A stretch of DNA of 64,000 bases, from the NCBI GenBank assembly GCA_937899725.1, contig CALCCA010000088.1:1-64000 (forward strand). Direction: 5' to 3'. The notes under the pieces are model-generated. The model searched no databases. It was not told the origin of the DNA and worked only from the letters and a program-made list of their open reading frames with translations. Of this stretch, positions 28,528 to 39,793 are shown in pieces. This DNA comes from an uncultured Halomicronema sp. (GTDB taxonomy: Bacteria; Cyanobacteriota; Cyanobacteriia; Phormidesmidales; Phormidesmidaceae). Every line of letters starts with the position of its first letter. Positions within the stretch are counted from its first letter, which is position 1. The translations under genes were made by a program, and so were the position numbers.

Positions 28528-28609
28528 AGCAGCCTACGCCTCTTGCGTTATGCGAGTGTAGCACTGATTTTTCGGTAGGTTTTTGTGCAAACCTTAAAAT
28601 TAGCTAGAG

Positions 28610-29353
28610 ATGATTGATTCTATGTCGAGTGCAATGTTGTTGGCCAAGTTAGAAGTCGGTCAGCATTTTTATTGGGAAATCGCGGGCCTCAAGGTGCACG
28701 GCCAAGTCTTTATGACTTCGTGGTTTGTGATTGGCCTGTTAGTTCTCTTTTCGGTGCTGGCCACCCGGCAGGTGGAGCGCATTCCCTCTGGTCTCCAGAA
28801 CTTTATGGAGTACGCGCTGGAATATATTCGAGATTTAGCTAAGGGACAAATCGGAGAAAAGGAATATCGCCCTTGGGTGCCCTTCGTCGGCACGCTATTC
28901 CTATTCATTTTTGTCTCTAACTGGTCAGGCGCTTTAGTGCCCTGGAAGTTGATTCATATTCCTGGCAGTGAACTCGCTGCCCCCACCAATGACATTAATA
29001 CGACCGTTGCGCTGGCATTGCTAACGTCTCTGGCCTACTTTTATGCCGGTTTTAGTCGTCGCGGGTTGGGATATTTTGCTCGCTACATCGAGCCGACGCC
29101 CATTCTTTTGCCAATTAATATTCTGGAAGATTTCACCAAACCCCTATCCCTGAGCTTCCGTCTTTTCGGAAACATCCTGGCGGATGAGTTAGTAGTAGCT
29201 GTTCTGGTGTTGCTGGTGCCCTTATTCGTGCCCTTGCCGGTCATGGTTTTGGGTCTGTTTACCAGTGCCATTCAGGCGTTGATTTTTGCTACTCTAGCCG
29301 CCGTCTACATCGGAGAAGCCATGGAAGGGCACGGTGAGGAAGAGCATGGGTAG
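28610..29353 (+). CDS. atpB: F0F1 ATP synthase subunit a
   Basis: The stator channel subunit, named atpI in cyanobacterial/chloroplast nomenclature, which provides the two proton half-channels next to the c-ring. The 247-residue protein has five to six membrane helices. The essential arginine is in the helix [27 protein letters not shown], and the final helix contains [24 protein letters not shown]. Length and ending (EGHGEEEHG) are typical. ATG 28610 and ATG 28622 are both possible starts. Confidence 0.96.
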   Translation: MIDSMSSAMLLAKLEVGQHFYWEIAGLKVHGQVFMTSWFVIGLLVLFSVLATRQVERIPSGLQNFMEYALEYIRDLAKGQIGEKEYRPWVPFVGTLFLFIFVSNWSGALVPWKLIHIPGSELAAPTNDINTTVALALLTSLAYFYAGFSRRGLGYFARYIEPTPILLPINILEDFTKPLSLSFRLFGNILADELVVAVLVLLVPLFVPLPVMVLGLFTSAIQALIFATLAAVYIGEAMEGHGEEEHG

Positions 29354-29480
29354 TTTACAGGCTGCCCAGATGATACCTAGGTTGGTGCGAGGCTCTATGC
29401 TGCACGACATCAACGAGGCGGTCGCTTGAGACCATCATTTAAGAGTAAGTCGAACGGCGAGCTCATTTCTGTAGTTGTAA

Positions 29481-29756
<276 letters not shown>

Positions 29757-29765
29757 CCCTAATGA

Positions 29766-29807
29766 CCTCGATTGAGAACATCCACGGGTTTTCTCAATCG
29801 AGGATTT
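29766..29807 (+). terminator. 13-bp-stem hairpin between the c and b' genes
   Basis: CCTCGATTGAGAA (29766-29778) pairs perfectly with TTCTCAATCGAGG (29791-29803) over a 12-base loop, followed by ATTTT. The weak T run inside an operon suggests partial termination or a 3' barrier to exonucleases. Either would raise c-subunit mRNA, which is needed in many copies per enzyme. Confidence 0.7.
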
Positions 29808-29860
29808 TCGGGTGATTGAAGTTCGAACATCCCTGGATTGAGATAGAGGGTTTAGCAGAC

Positions 29861-30325
29861 ATGAGTGGGACGTTGTTTTTAGCGGTTGAAGAGGCCGGTG
29901 GCCTGTTTGATATCAACGCTACGCTGCCTTTGATGGCGGTTCAGTTCTTGGTTCTGGCCGCCGTACTGAATGCGATTTTCTATAAGCCGCTGGGCCAAGC
30001 GATTGATGAGCGTGACGGCTATGTGCGCTCGAACTTGACGGCTGCTAAAGAGCAGCTAGTTCAAGCGGAAAAGCTCGCTAAGCAGTATGAGCAAGATTTA
30101 GCCGCGTCACGCAAACAGGCTCAACAAATTATTGCTGAGGCCCAAGCTGAGGCCGAGCAGGTGGCGAGCCAAGAGTTGGCTACCGCTCAACAAGAAGTAC
30201 AGGCTCAGAAAGAGCAGGTGCAATCGGAAATTGAAACTCAGAAAGAGTCCGCTTTTCAAACTTTGGAAGGTCAAGTCGAAGCGCTGACCCGACAAATGTT
30301 GGATAAGTTGCTGAGCTTTGCTTAG
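29861..30325 (+). CDS. atpF2: F0F1 ATP synthase subunit b'
   Basis: One of the two different peripheral stalk subunits in cyanobacteria (called atpG there). The 154-residue protein has one N-terminal membrane helix ([24 protein letters not shown]), then [19 protein letters not shown] and a long Gln/Glu/Ala-rich coiled coil to the end. ATG 29861 is chosen because the frame continues upstream only to a TTG and AGAGGG lies before this ATG. It pairs with subunit b, encoded 59 bases downstream. Confidence 0.95.
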   Translation: MSGTLFLAVEEAGGLFDINATLPLMAVQFLVLAAVLNAIFYKPLGQAIDERDGYVRSNLTAAKEQLVQAEKLAKQYEQDLAASRKQAQQIIAEAQAEAEQVASQELATAQQEVQAQKEQVQSEIETQKESAFQTLEGQVEALTRQMLDKLLSFA

Positions 30326-30384
30326 CTTATTCGCCCCGATGGGGCATCTAATTCACACTGCATTGACCGTTAGGAAAAACTGCC

Positions 30385-30903
30385 ATGATAAGTCTTTGGC
30401 TGCTAGCAACCGAAGAAGGTGGCTTCGGATTGAATTTGGATATTCTGGAAACCAACCTGATCAACTTAGCGATCATTTGGGGCGTGCTGTTTTATTTTGG
30501 CAGCAAGTTTCTAGGTAAAACGTTGTCTGAACGCCGGGCCACTATTGAAGAAGCGATTAAAGATGCTGAGCGTCGTCAACGCGAGGCGAAGCAAGCATTA
30601 GAAGAGCAGAATCAGAATTTGGCGCAGGCGCAATCCGACGCTAAAAAGATTGTGGAAACGGCCAAGCAGAACGCCTCGAAGGTGAGTGAGGAAATCAAAG
30701 CTCAGGCCCAGGCCGATATTGAGCGCATGAGAGCCGCCGCCGACCAAGACGTTTCTTTTCAGCAAGAGCGAGTCATGCGTGAGCTGAGGCAGCGGATTGC
30801 TGATCTCGCCCTTGACCGCGCCAAAGCAGAGCTACCAGAGCGCTTGACACCCGAGATTCATGCGGCGCTAGTCGATAAAAGTATTGCGTTGCTGGAGGAC
30901 TGA
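30385..30903 (+). CDS. atpF: F0F1 ATP synthase subunit b
   Basis: The second peripheral stalk subunit, 172 residues: membrane helix [24 protein letters not shown], then [25 protein letters not shown] and a long coiled coil ending in [11 protein letters not shown]. It forms a heterodimer with b' that holds F1 still against the rotor. Only two bases separate its stop from the delta start, so translational coupling is likely. Confidence 0.96.
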   Translation: MISLWLLATEEGGFGLNLDILETNLINLAIIWGVLFYFGSKFLGKTLSERRATIEEAIKDAERRQREAKQALEEQNQNLAQAQSDAKKIVETAKQNASKVSEEIKAQAQADIERMRAAADQDVSFQQERVMRELRQRIADLALDRAKAELPERLTPEIHAALVDKSIALLED

Positions 30904-30905
30904 TT

Positions 30906-31457
30906 ATGAGCTCGACTATGTCGTTGGAAATCGCCGATCCCTATGCTCAGGCGTTGATGTCTCTAGCTCAAGAGCAGCAGCTCGAAGATCGATTTGGCGA
31001 AGATGTCCAAGGCGTTTTAGACCTGTTGGCAGACTCGAATGAGCTGCAGCAGTTTTTGGAAAATCCCCTTATGGCTGAGGATGCCAAGAAGGCGGTGCTG
31101 CAACAGATGGCGGCCGATCTGAATCCCCTGTTTGCCAGCTTTTTGAAGCTGCTGGTCGATAAGGGGCGCATTGGTGTGCTGGCAACTATCTTGAAGCGGT
31201 ATCAAGAATTGCTGCGCCAGCTCAGAAAGACGGTGCTAGCGGAGGTCACAGCGGCCATTGATCTGTCGGAGTCTCAACAAGAGCAGATTCGCGACAAGGT
31301 GAAAGCGATGACCAGTGCGGAGCGAGTTGACTTAGAAGTTAATCTCGATCCGGATTTGTTGGGGGGTGTCGTCATCAAAGTCGGTTCGCAAATCGTGGAT
31401 GCGAGTCTGCGAGGGCAGCTTCGACGCTTGAGTATGCAGCTTGGCGCTGCTAGCTAG
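30906..31457 (+). CDS. atpH: F0F1 ATP synthase subunit delta
   Basis: The connector at the top of F1 that binds the peripheral stalk (atpD in cyanobacterial nomenclature). The 183-residue protein begins with ADPYAQALMSLAQEQ, typical of the family. An N-terminal helical domain follows, then LASFLKLLVDKGRIGVLATILKRYQELL-type segments and a C-terminal domain with DPDLLGGVVIKVGSQIVDASLRGQLRRL. It begins two bases after the b gene. Confidence 0.95.
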   Translation: MSSTMSLEIADPYAQALMSLAQEQQLEDRFGEDVQGVLDLLADSNELQQFLENPLMAEDAKKAVLQQMAADLNPLFASFLKLLVDKGRIGVLATILKRYQELLRQLRKTVLAEVTAAIDLSESQQEQIRDKVKAMTSAERVDLEVNLDPDLLGGVVIKVGSQIVDASLRGQLRRLSMQLGAAS

Positions 31458-31488
31458 ATTTTCCGGCAACTACCTTCAGTTGGTTTGA

Positions 31489-33045
<1,557 letters not shown>

Positions 33046-33120
33046 GTCTAAGGTGTCTGCCTCGAGCGATCGCCTCTATGGTGATTGCTTGAGGCGTCGT
33101 CGGTTAGAAAGAGAAAAAAT

Positions 33121-34068
33121 ATGGCTAACCTCAAAACAATTCGCGATCGCATCAAGTCAGTTAAAAACACTCGAAAGATTACCGAAGCGATGCGCCTAGT
33201 GGCCACGGCCAAAGTGCGCCGGGCTCAAGAGCAGGTAATTTCGACCCGGCCCTTTGCTGACCGTTTGGCCCAGGTGCTGCACGGTTTGCAGACTCGATTA
33301 AAGTTTGAAGACGTCGATTTACCGCTACTGCAGCAGCGTCCGGTGGAGAAGGTGGCGCTGTTGGTGATCTCCGGCGATCGGGGGTTATGTGGTGGCTATA
33401 ACGGCAATATTATTCGCCGAGCCGAAAAGCGAGCTAAAGAGCTGACCGACAGCAACATCGACTACACTTTTGTGTTGGTGGGTCGTAAGGCGACGCAGTA
33501 CTTTAGCCGTCGCGACTGCCCCATCGACGCTAAGTTCACTGAGCTAGAGCAGATTCCGACGGCGGAAGAAGCTTCTCGCGTGGCTGATGAGCTCCTCTCG
33601 CTGTTTTTATCCGGTAGTGTAGATCGAGTCGAACTGGTTTACACCAAGTTCGTTTCGCTGGTCAGCTCTCGTCCGGTCATTCAAACGTTGTTGCCCCTTG
33701 ATCCGCAAGGGTTAGAAGCCTCGGATGATGAGATCTTCCGGCTCATTACCCGCAGTGGACGCATTGACGTGTCTCGTGAAAAGGTTGCTTTAGAAGACAA
33801 GGCTCTGCCGAAGGACATGCTATTTGAGCAAGATCCGGTGCAGATTCTCGATGCGCTATTGCCGCTCTATTTCAGCAACCAGATTTTGCGAGCGCTGCAG
33901 GAATCTGCCGCCAGCGAATTAGCGGCTCGCATGACAGCGATGAGCAATGCCAGCGATAATGCCAGCCAGTTGGTGAAGTCCCTGACGCTGGACTATAACA
34001 AAGCCCGTCAGGCAGCGATTACTCAAGAAATTCTGGAAATCGTTGGTGGCGCGGAAGCGCTCGGCTAA
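33121..34068 (+). CDS. atpG: F0F1 ATP synthase subunit gamma
   Basis: Central rotor shaft of F1 (atpC in cyanobacterial nomenclature), 315 residues. It begins [36 protein letters not shown] and ends with [43 protein letters not shown], the two interleaved terminal helices. The mid-protein segment [31 protein letters not shown] is the cyanobacterial/plant type insertion region; the extra plant redox cysteines are not evident. ATG 33121 is preferred over the upstream TTG at 33085. It is the last gene of this operon; beta and epsilon are not here, as expected for cyanobacteria. Confidence 0.96.
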   Translation: MANLKTIRDRIKSVKNTRKITEAMRLVATAKVRRAQEQVISTRPFADRLAQVLHGLQTRLKFEDVDLPLLQQRPVEKVALLVISGDRGLCGGYNGNIIRRAEKRAKELTDSNIDYTFVLVGRKATQYFSRRDCPIDAKFTELEQIPTAEEASRVADELLSLFLSGSVDRVELVYTKFVSLVSSRPVIQTLLPLDPQGLEASDDEIFRLITRSGRIDVSREKVALEDKALPKDMLFEQDPVQILDALLPLYFSNQILRALQESAASELAARMTAMSNASDNASQLVKSLTLDYNKARQAAITQEILEIVGGAEALG

Positions 34069-34089
34069 CGGCAAGCTGAAAACTCCTTT

Positions 34090-34131
34090 GAAACTGCGGT
34101 TTGGCAATTGCCAGGTCGCAGTTTCGTTTTT
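34090..34131 (+). terminator. Terminator of the atp operon
   Basis: GAAACTGCG (34090-34098) pairs with CGCAGTTTC (34117-34125). The loop contains the palindrome TGGCAATTGCCA, making an extended two-part hairpin, followed by GTTTTT. It lies 22 bases after the gamma stop. Confidence 0.88.
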
Positions 34132-34255
34132 AGGGGGCTTCATCCGATGGCGGGAAGCCCCGTCACCGCAAAGTGTGGCGGCAAGCAATCGCGGCCTCTG
34201 AGTGAACTCTCTTACAGAACGATTGCCCAATTGCCGATGCCATAACTCCAGCATT

Positions 34256-36034
34256 TCACGACAAGTCTCTCAAGCAGCTGGCATCCAGCAACCAATAGGC
34301 TTGGGCCTCGTCTGAACCAAGAGGAGCGATCGCACTCAAGGATTGCGGCATGGTTTCGATGACCGTGCACTGCGGTTTTGCCTGAATGAGCGCCAGTTTG
34401 TCGCCAAAGGTCGTGAGATTGGCGATCGCTTGCTGGGCAGCGGGCTGGTACTGATTAAACCAATTGTTTTGCGTCAGGTAATCAAGTGAGAATGACTGAT
34501 CATCAATCAGCCAATAATCGATACCGTATTGCTGAATAAAAGCTTGCAGGGTCTGGAGATCAGGGCTGTATTGAGCCTCAATCAGATCAACTGCCCGCTG
34601 TCGAAACGTTTGATAGTAGCCCGTGTGGTAGGCCAATCCCAGTTCTGGAGAAATGAGCGGTGATCGCTGGGTGAACACATGCAGGTTGCTCGTTTCCTTT
34701 GTCAAGCTAGCCACCGTGGTGTCGAGGGGAGTCGCCTGCAAGAACTGATACAGGTCTGGCAAGCGACCATAGCGGTTGTTGGTAAAGGGAAAGCTTTGGG
34801 TCAGGCTGGAATAGCCAAACAGACCGATCATCACCCCACAGAGGGCAGTGATGGCAAATCCCCGCTGGGCGATCGCGATCACGGTTGCTGCCGGTCGCGC
34901 CAGTACCTGCAGCAGATAGTCGAGAAACAGCCCCATCGTGAAGCTGGCGGTCAACGCAAACACGATGCGTAAACTGTGATGCATGTAGCGGCTCGGCAGA
35001 TGCAGCTGATAGAGCAAGAGATGGGCCGCAAAGTATAGCCCTAACGACGCCAGCACCAATTGCTGCAAAATTGCCATCCGCGCCTTGATGAGGGGCAACC
35101 ATCGGTGTGGTGAACGCCACCAGAGCCAGGGAAAAAACAGGCTAAAGGCAATCGTTGGCGGGGTTAGCATCGGGGTTGGCAGCAGGCCCGAGCGATCGCC
35201 AAACCAAAACAAAATTGGATTGTCGGTGAAATAGGCATTTCTGCCACCAGGCCAAAATTCGGGCATCTGCCGGGCGGCGGCGGGGGTAATGAGCGGCCCA
35301 AAAGGTGAGCTATCCACCAGGTAGGGAGCCAGCAGACCGATGACAATTATCAGCCCGAACCCTGACAAGAGATAAGCTTGGGGCGATCGAACCCAGCGCA
35401 CACGGCCACGATCAACGGTCACCAAGCGTAGAACCAAAATCCCCGCCGCGAGCAGCGCTCCCTGAGGATAAAACAGCACCTGAAGCGTCAGCGCTACCAG
35501 AGCCGGCGCGACCATTCGGCCATTCACAAAAACTAAAAACGCCAGCAGCAGCACAGAAATGAACGCGCGAGGAGTCCCCGAAACCAGATCGTCTCGCATC
35601 CACAGCGTTTGATTGAGCAGCAGCGTGCTGGTAAAAGCAGTGGCAGGCACCGGCAATAACTGCAGCGACAGTCGAAAACAGTAGTGCGTACCCAGCCCAC
35701 CTAAAATGGGCGGCAAAATCTTATTCAGCGTAAACGGATGAATCCCCAGGGCGGCAGCACCTTGATACAGCAGCTTGTAACCCGGTGTTGCCTGGTAAGC
35801 GAAGTAGTCGGCCATAAAGTCGTCGGGCAGCAGCGCCGGATCGATCAAACGCTGCATCCAAAAGACGTGCTGACGGGCGTCATCTTGCACTACGTAGGGC
35901 GCACCGAAGGAACTTTGCAGCACCAAATAGCCGTAATAGGCCGCGAACACAAGGCTCAGACTGTACCAAAAGATCACTCGCGGATCGACGGCTTGGTCAG
36001 TCTGGGCAGTCAAGAATTTTCGGATGGATATCAC
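34256..36034 (-). CDS. Polytopic membrane protein, possible GT-C-like glycosyltransferase
   Basis: A 592-residue protein with about ten to twelve hydrophobic segments over its first two thirds and a soluble C-terminal part of about 180 residues. After the first helix comes an acidic loop, VVQDDARQHVFWMQRLIDPALLPDD, reminiscent of the Asp-containing first loop of GT-C-fold lipid-linked sugar transferases. The C-terminus (ATPLDTTVASLTKETSNLHVFTQR, IQQYGIDYWLIDDQSFSLDYL) resembles outer domains of such enzymes. The family assignment is inference; no sugar donor or target is identifiable. The frame opens at TTG 36049, but GTG 36034 has GGGAGA seven bases ahead and is the better start. It ends close to the atp terminator (convergent) and is 107 bases from the GH116 gene upstream. 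Confidence 0.6.
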   Translation of the reverse strand: MISIRKFLTAQTDQAVDPRVIFWYSLSLVFAAYYGYLVLQSSFGAPYVVQDDARQHVFWMQRLIDPALLPDDFMADYFAYQATPGYKLLYQGAAALGIHPFTLNKILPPILGGLGTHYCFRLSLQLLPVPATAFTSTLLLNQTLWMRDDLVSGTPRAFISVLLLAFLVFVNGRMVAPALVALTLQVLFYPQGALLAAGILVLRLVTVDRGRVRWVRSPQAYLLSGFGLIIVIGLLAPYLVDSSPFGPLITPAAARQMPEFWPGGRNAYFTDNPILFWFGDRSGLLPTPMLTPPTIAFSLFFPWLWWRSPHRWLPLIKARMAILQQLVLASLGLYFAAHLLLYQLHLPSRYMHHSLRIVFALTASFTMGLFLDYLLQVLARPAATVIAIAQRGFAITALCGVMIGLFGYSSLTQSFPFTNNRYGRLPDLYQFLQATPLDTTVASLTKETSNLHVFTQRSPLISPELGLAYHTGYYQTFRQRAVDLIEAQYSPDLQTLQAFIQQYGIDYWLIDDQSFSLDYLTQNNWFNQYQPAAQQAIANLTTFGDKLALIQAKPQCTVIETMPQSLSAIAPLGSDEAQAYWLLDASCLRDLS

Positions 36035-36140
36035 CGCGCTGTCTCCCAATCGGATGGCTCCTCAGCGATAGTTCAAACTCGGCGAATGCGATCTCTGACT
36101 CAAAACAACAGTTTCCCTGCCGCAACTGACTGACATGCCA

Positions 36141-38690
36141 TCAATCCGCGGGCGGTGATGACCATTCCACTAAAGCTCCATACAAGCCCCAAATAGCGAG
36201 GGGACGCAGGTAGTGGCAGGCCCGGAAAGTGCCCAGGGCCGTAATCGCTTCGGGCGTCCGAAACTGCAGCCCATAAGTATAGATTTGGTGAACCACCGCT
36301 TCGGTAATCTCAAAGGCTTCATCGACCTGCCCCATTTGCGCCAAAAAGGTGGCGAGACCAAAGTTGATGCCCGTCCACACTTCCAGCTGATGGGTGCCGT
36401 CCGGGTCTTCGGGTAAACCGTCAGGCAGCACACCGTTAGCCGCTCCGATCGCTATACCAGGTTGTGCTGGACGAAAACTGCCGACCTGAGCACCGGCGAA
36501 CTTTTGTTCTTGTGGTTTGGCTTGAGTCGCCGCATAGTCGTTGAATTTGACAAAGCAGGCGTCATAGATCGCTTCTAGAGCCGATCGCACATATTCTTCT
36601 TCGACCAAATCGGGCAGTCCCAGCAGTCGCGCACAGAACTGACCGCATAACTGATCTGCCATCACCACTTCAGAGTCGCTGCCGGTTTCCAAGCGGTAGT
36701 AGCGACCGTTCCACAGTTTTTTGTGATAGTGATGGCGGCTTTGCTCCAGCCAGCGCTGATATTGGGTCGCCAGAATCGGGGTGTTGCCAGGGGCACGATC
36801 CGCTTGTGTGAGCACCTGGGCGATCGCGATCGCGCTTTCTAGCGCGGCCATCCACAGTCCGCCACAGTAGGCACTGACGCCCTTAAGTTGCCAATCATCA
36901 AAGGTTTGATCGGGCGCGCCGCCATTTTCTGGAATGCCATCGCTGTCGGTGTCAAAGCGTTTGAGATACTTCAGTGTTTCGGTCACGGCGGGCCAGCAGT
37001 CAGCCAGAAAATCAACGTCAGTGGCCCCAGTCAGCTGATAAGCTCGATAAACCTGAATCACAAAATCGCTGGGCAGATCTTTCCACTGATTGCAGTCTTG
37101 ATAGCTGGTGTAGTTGGTTTTGACAAAAGGCTGCTCGTTCGGCGCACCCAAGTCGTGGGGAGTCGCCCCTTTAAGCTTGCGAGGGGCATAGTGATCGGCC
37201 TCGCCCATCGTGTAGTAATAGCCAATGATACGGGGGCGATCGTCCGCAGTGGGAATGGCCCGCGCAAAGGCCCGAATGACGGCTTTTTCTAGCTCAGGCC
37301 AGAGCAGTAGCGTGGCGAAGCCGCCATATAGGCGCACATCCAGGCTTTCATACCAGCGATAGTCCAGGCATTCCAGCACGCCGAACTGGCCCACCGGGTC
37401 GTGCTCAGTGGCCGCCGTCCACAGGGTGCCACCGCTGGTCAGGTCATATAGCTCGTTAAACAGTGCCATTTTGAACCAGGCTGGCAGCTCGGCCCGGTCT
37501 AAAATCGGCTGCTGCCAATCTACAATTTGCTGTCGCCAAGCGGCATAGTGGGTCAGCGCAGTAGCCGCAATTTCCCAGGCGTGATGCCCTTCAGCACCAA
37601 AAAAGTCGGTATAGCGCCGATAGTCGGCACTGCCCTTACTGTAGGCCGTCACGGGCAGATCCCACGCGAGGGAAACCGGGATCTGACGAGTCTCGCCGGG
37701 CTGCAGGGTAAAGCGCACGGCGATTGCACAGCCCATCTGCTCATCAGCGCTAGCGGGCTGATCCAGCGCCACATTGGTCAAGGAACCGGCGGCGGCAAAG
37801 GTCTCCCACAGGTCGGCTCCTGTCCCCACCGGATTCCAGCGGGTATGGTAAAAGACTTCGGTATCGGGCTGTGCCTCGGTGGCGATCGCCCAGCTGCCCT
37901 CCCCTTCCTGCGGCGATCGCCCAGTATCGGACCAAGCGCCCCCCATCATGCCGCCGATAATATGCTTACGGCGCACCAAGTGATTGACATTACCGGCGCT
38001 CTGACCAATCGCTGGCACGTAGTCGTAGTAAGGACTGCCGTCATCGCGCTGGAGCACCTCTGAGGAAGCTTGGGTATTGGTAAACCAGCCGACCATATTT
38101 TGCCAACTCAGCATGATACTGAGGGTCAGGGGCTGGTCAGTCGGGTTATGGGCCGTCCACAAAAACACCGCTACCGGATAGCTGGCTTCCTGATAGTTAT
38201 GCGCCCAAATCGGCGAGAACTGCTCACAGGTGAGCTGAGCGCTGAACACGTTTTCGTACACATACCAACTGCGAGGATAGAGCGCATGATAGGTCCCGGT
38301 GTGAGTCTGGGTGGCAGTCTCGGCATTTGCGTTCGCAGGTTGTGGGCCGACCGATTGGGGATACCACTGCCAGGTACTCAACGCCCCATCGGTCGGCGCT
38401 GCAGTAGAGAGCGCATAGGCTTGGGTGAGATCGCCCACCGCTTCAAAAACGCTGAACTGACAGGCCGGAAAGGTCTGAAAGGTATGCTCGCCGCCGTCCA
38501 AATGCCAGAGATTGAAATCACCTTGGGGCGACCTACCGATACAGCCGGCGCCAAAACCGCCCAGGGGTGCACCATGCCAGGGACCATCATCCAAATTGCT
38601 GGCATAACGGACAATGTAGTGATTTTCCCAAGTTTGGCCGATGCCGTGCCGCCAAGCACAATCGGGAATGGATGCAGAAGGTTCGGTCAT
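36141..38690 (-). CDS. GH116-family beta-glucosidase (GBA2-like)
   Basis: An 849-residue glycoside hydrolase related to human non-lysosomal glucosylceramidase GBA2 and the bacterial TxGH116 beta-glucosidase. The N-terminal domain has the family mark GAPLGGFGAGCIGRSPQGDFNLWHLDGGEH. The catalytic (alpha/alpha)6 domain carries Glu440 in VLECLDYRWYESLDVRLYGG (nucleophile position; E441 in TxGH116) and Asp598 in QTFDDWQLKGVSAYCGGLWMAAL (acid/base; D593 in TxGH116). NLW, DSDGIPENGGAPDQ and the late NGVLPDGLPEDPDG segments also fit. No signal peptide, so it is probably cytoplasmic and may recycle glucosylated lipids or glycosides. The natural substrate in cyanobacteria is not established. It lies directly upstream of the polytopic membrane protein on the same strand. 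Confidence 0.9.
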   Translation of the reverse strand: MTEPSASIPDCAWRHGIGQTWENHYIVRYASNLDDGPWHGAPLGGFGAGCIGRSPQGDFNLWHLDGGEHTFQTFPACQFSVFEAVGDLTQAYALSTAAPTDGALSTWQWYPQSVGPQPANANAETATQTHTGTYHALYPRSWYVYENVFSAQLTCEQFSPIWAHNYQEASYPVAVFLWTAHNPTDQPLTLSIMLSWQNMVGWFTNTQASSEVLQRDDGSPYYDYVPAIGQSAGNVNHLVRRKHIIGGMMGGAWSDTGRSPQEGEGSWAIATEAQPDTEVFYHTRWNPVGTGADLWETFAAAGSLTNVALDQPASADEQMGCAIAVRFTLQPGETRQIPVSLAWDLPVTAYSKGSADYRRYTDFFGAEGHHAWEIAATALTHYAAWRQQIVDWQQPILDRAELPAWFKMALFNELYDLTSGGTLWTAATEHDPVGQFGVLECLDYRWYESLDVRLYGGFATLLLWPELEKAVIRAFARAIPTADDRPRIIGYYYTMGEADHYAPRKLKGATPHDLGAPNEQPFVKTNYTSYQDCNQWKDLPSDFVIQVYRAYQLTGATDVDFLADCWPAVTETLKYLKRFDTDSDGIPENGGAPDQTFDDWQLKGVSAYCGGLWMAALESAIAIAQVLTQADRAPGNTPILATQYQRWLEQSRHHYHKKLWNGRYYRLETGSDSEVVMADQLCGQFCARLLGLPDLVEEEYVRSALEAIYDACFVKFNDYAATQAKPQEQKFAGAQVGSFRPAQPGIAIGAANGVLPDGLPEDPDGTHQLEVWTGINFGLATFLAQMGQVDEAFEITEAVVHQIYTYGLQFRTPEAITALGTFRACHYLRPLAIWGLYGALVEWSSPPAD

Positions 38691-39241
38691 GCGGTCAAGT
38701 TCGACTCTTTGGAACTATGGATGCCAGTGCATTCTCAATAGTAGGAGGTTGTCGGAACTCTACCAACCCATCCTCCGTTCCGGAGTAGTGTCGCCAGCAA
38801 AAACATAGTCTTTAATCAATCCAAAAACCAATATTCATAGCTTTGAATCAATCAAAATAGACCCGTCTGAGGAATATACGCAGATCTATCTGTATGAATA
38901 CCTTTGTAGATAAACGGTTGTGGTATCTCAACTTTTATTGACATAATCGACTTGACAACCAGAAAGAATCTGGACTTAAAAACGTATTTTTAATCACATA
39001 CTTTTGAGGATGTCTTCCTTTGAACGTGAGCGAGCCACAGTTCAAAGTGATAAAGCCTAAATTTCTTTAGAGCCAGCCAGCATATTGAGCTTCTAGCTTT
39101 AGCATCCATGTTTTAATATCACCGAGAGTCTATTGGCCTTTAAAGACATTGGAACCTGTTGGTTGCAATGGTTGGAGATGGCCGCAATTTGTCAAGACAT
39201 CTCGTCAATGTGTTTCCTGCATCTAGCCAAAATCTCATCCT
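38691..39241. other. AT-rich gap between the GH116 and GNAT genes
   Basis: Divergent intergenic region of 551 bases, markedly AT-richer than its surroundings between about 38800 and 39130. A TTGACA hexamer at 38951-38956 could be a -35, but no good -10 is correctly spaced. A small dyad, CCAGA/TCTGG, is near 38960. No gene is visible on either strand. Confidence 0.4.
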
Positions 39242-39760
39242 ATGGTAAGCATTTTTCATTCGTCCAAAACTCGACCATCAATCACGACAGAAGCGGTTGA
39301 TTACGTCACCCAAAAACACTTAATTCATTCGATCAGAACTGCTGTATTTGTAGACGAGCAAAATATTCCCGCTGACTTTGAGATTGATCACGACGATCCC
39401 ATTTCTCAGCATGTTTTAGCTTTCTGCCAAGGCGAAGCGATCGGCACAGGGCGCTTAACTGCCGCTGGCAAGATCGGGCGCGTATCCGTGTTACGCCCGT
39501 TTCGCCGTCAGGGAGTCGGGCTCTGCGTCATGCATCGGCTCGTCACGTTAGCCAAGCGCGGCCATCACTCTGAAGTCGTCTTGTCGGCACAGTGTCATGC
39601 CATCCCATTTTATGAAAAGCTCGGCTTTCAGCCCGAAGGCAGTGTGTTTTCAGAAGCTGGCATCGCCCACATCAAGATGCGTAAACAGCTCCGCCGTACA
39701 GCGCCTGCTGCAGCGCCTAGAAACGATTGCCGTCGCTACTTTGGCTGGCAAAAAGCCTAA
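39242..39760 (+). CDS. GNAT-family N-acetyltransferase
   Basis: A 172-residue acetyl-CoA-dependent acetyltransferase. The front, VFVDEQNIPADFEIDHDDPISQHVLA, is typical of the ElaA/YjcF-like branch. The acetyl-CoA loop appears as LRPFRRQGVGLCVMHRLVTLA, followed by LSAQCHAIPFYEKLGFQPEGSVFSEAGIAHIKMRK. Substrate unknown. The C-terminal about 25 residues (RRTAPAAAPRNDCRR) extend beyond the usual fold and look like read-through into spacer. It starts with ATG 39242 after the AT-rich gap and converges with the next gene. Confidence 0.88.
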   Translation: MVSIFHSSKTRPSITTEAVDYVTQKHLIHSIRTAVFVDEQNIPADFEIDHDDPISQHVLAFCQGEAIGTGRLTAAGKIGRVSVLRPFRRQGVGLCVMHRLVTLAKRGHHSEVVLSAQCHAIPFYEKLGFQPEGSVFSEAGIAHIKMRKQLRRTAPAAAPRNDCRRYFGWQKA

Positions 39761-39793
39761 ACGACCGGCATCGGCTCGTCGGGCAAGTCCTGA

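Noticed and set aside
38070-38741. 223-codon plus-strand frame opposite the GH116 gene
   Set aside because: Antisense to well-conserved GH116 residues.
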